Made by a program: the position numbers and the translations under genes. A model generated the notes under the pieces. That model was not told the origin of the DNA. It was given only the letters and a program-made list of their open reading frames with translations, and did no database searches. Below, in pieces: positions 13,662-13,754 of a stretch of DNA of 13,754 nucleotides (within the stretch, counting starts at the first letter, position 1; each line of letters starts with the position of its first letter). The DNA is from Ferroglobus sp. (GTDB lineage: Archaea > Halobacteriota > Archaeoglobi > Archaeoglobales > Archaeoglobaceae): the NCBI GenBank assembly GCA_015523665.1, contig WAJX01000075.1:1-13754 (forward strand), read 5' to 3'.

Positions 13662-13754
13662 TCACCTCGTAAAAACAACTACAGCCCCACTAGCTGTTGG
13701 TATATATCTCCAAGCCTGAGCAACACCAACCTCTGCATAAATCTGTCTTTTTCC
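13662..13754 (-). CDS. Thiolase-like protein, C-terminal fragment cut by window edge
   Basis: Reading the minus strand from the right edge, 30 codons are open and end in TGA at 13662-13664. The peptide GKRQIYAEVGVAQAWRYIPT and the following ASGAVVVFTR match the C-terminus of the downstream thiolase-like protein (GKRQVAKEVTTGIAQAW...GTVMVLSNKR) in motif and spacing, so a second thiolase-like gene precedes it in the same operon. The rest lies outside the window, so its active site cannot be judged. The downstream ATG follows its stop by 1-4 nt. Confidence 0.8.
   Translation of the reverse strand, partial: GKRQIYAEVGVAQAWRYIPTASGAVVVFTR

Overview
The window looks archaeal and is AT-rich. It encodes an Orc1/Cdc6 replication initiator, a ParA plus ribbon-helix-helix partition pair, a tyrosine recombinase with the archaeal RPYVLR box, and several thiolase-like/DUF35 pairs. 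Promoters look like TATA boxes, and two genes appear leaderless because a TATA box sits about 24-27 nt before an ATG with no Shine-Dalgarno (SD) site. Frequent AGA/AGG and ATA codons and Lys/Glu-rich proteins would suit a thermophile, possibly Archaeoglobi-like, but the sequence does not fix the lineage.

Layout. Positions 1-769 hold a 5'-truncated alpha/beta hydrolase (+). Positions 780-1874 hold the recombinase (-), which diverges from a 102-residue unknown protein with an internal repeat (1984-2292, +). Positions 2396-3763 hold a LuxC/aldehyde-dehydrogenase-like enzyme (+). Positions 3974-6342 hold a tight operon of crotonase, Cys-less thiolase-like protein and DUF35 protein (+). A nitroreductase follows (6395-6955, -). 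Then comes a replicon block: parA and an RHH partner (7208-8424, +) convergent with cdc6 (8430-9635, -), followed by a 521-bp gene-free, repeat-bearing, very AT-rich region (9636-10156) that is the best candidate origin. The right third is one long minus-strand operon. In transcription order it holds a thiolase-like C-terminus cut by the window edge, a second Cys-less thiolase-like protein, two paralogous DUF35 proteins and an acyl-CoA dehydrogenase.

How it may work together. A partition/initiator/origin cassette is embedded in acyl-CoA catabolism genes with a recombinase nearby. This suggests a catabolic plasmid, a secondary replicon or an integrated plasmid, although a chromosomal origin is not excluded. 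One chemical reading is: acyl-CoA dehydrogenase desaturates, crotonase hydrates, thiolase-like/DUF35 complexes make or break a C-C bond (retro-aldol chemistry is possible because the Claisen cysteine is missing), and the LuxC/ALDH-like enzyme interconverts an aldehyde and an acyl-CoA. The substrate cannot be read from the sequence. The most unusual points are the two independent sets of thiolase-like proteins without the nucleophilic Cys and their DUF35 partners, the two-plus-two composition of the right operon, and the compact archaeal replicon beside them.
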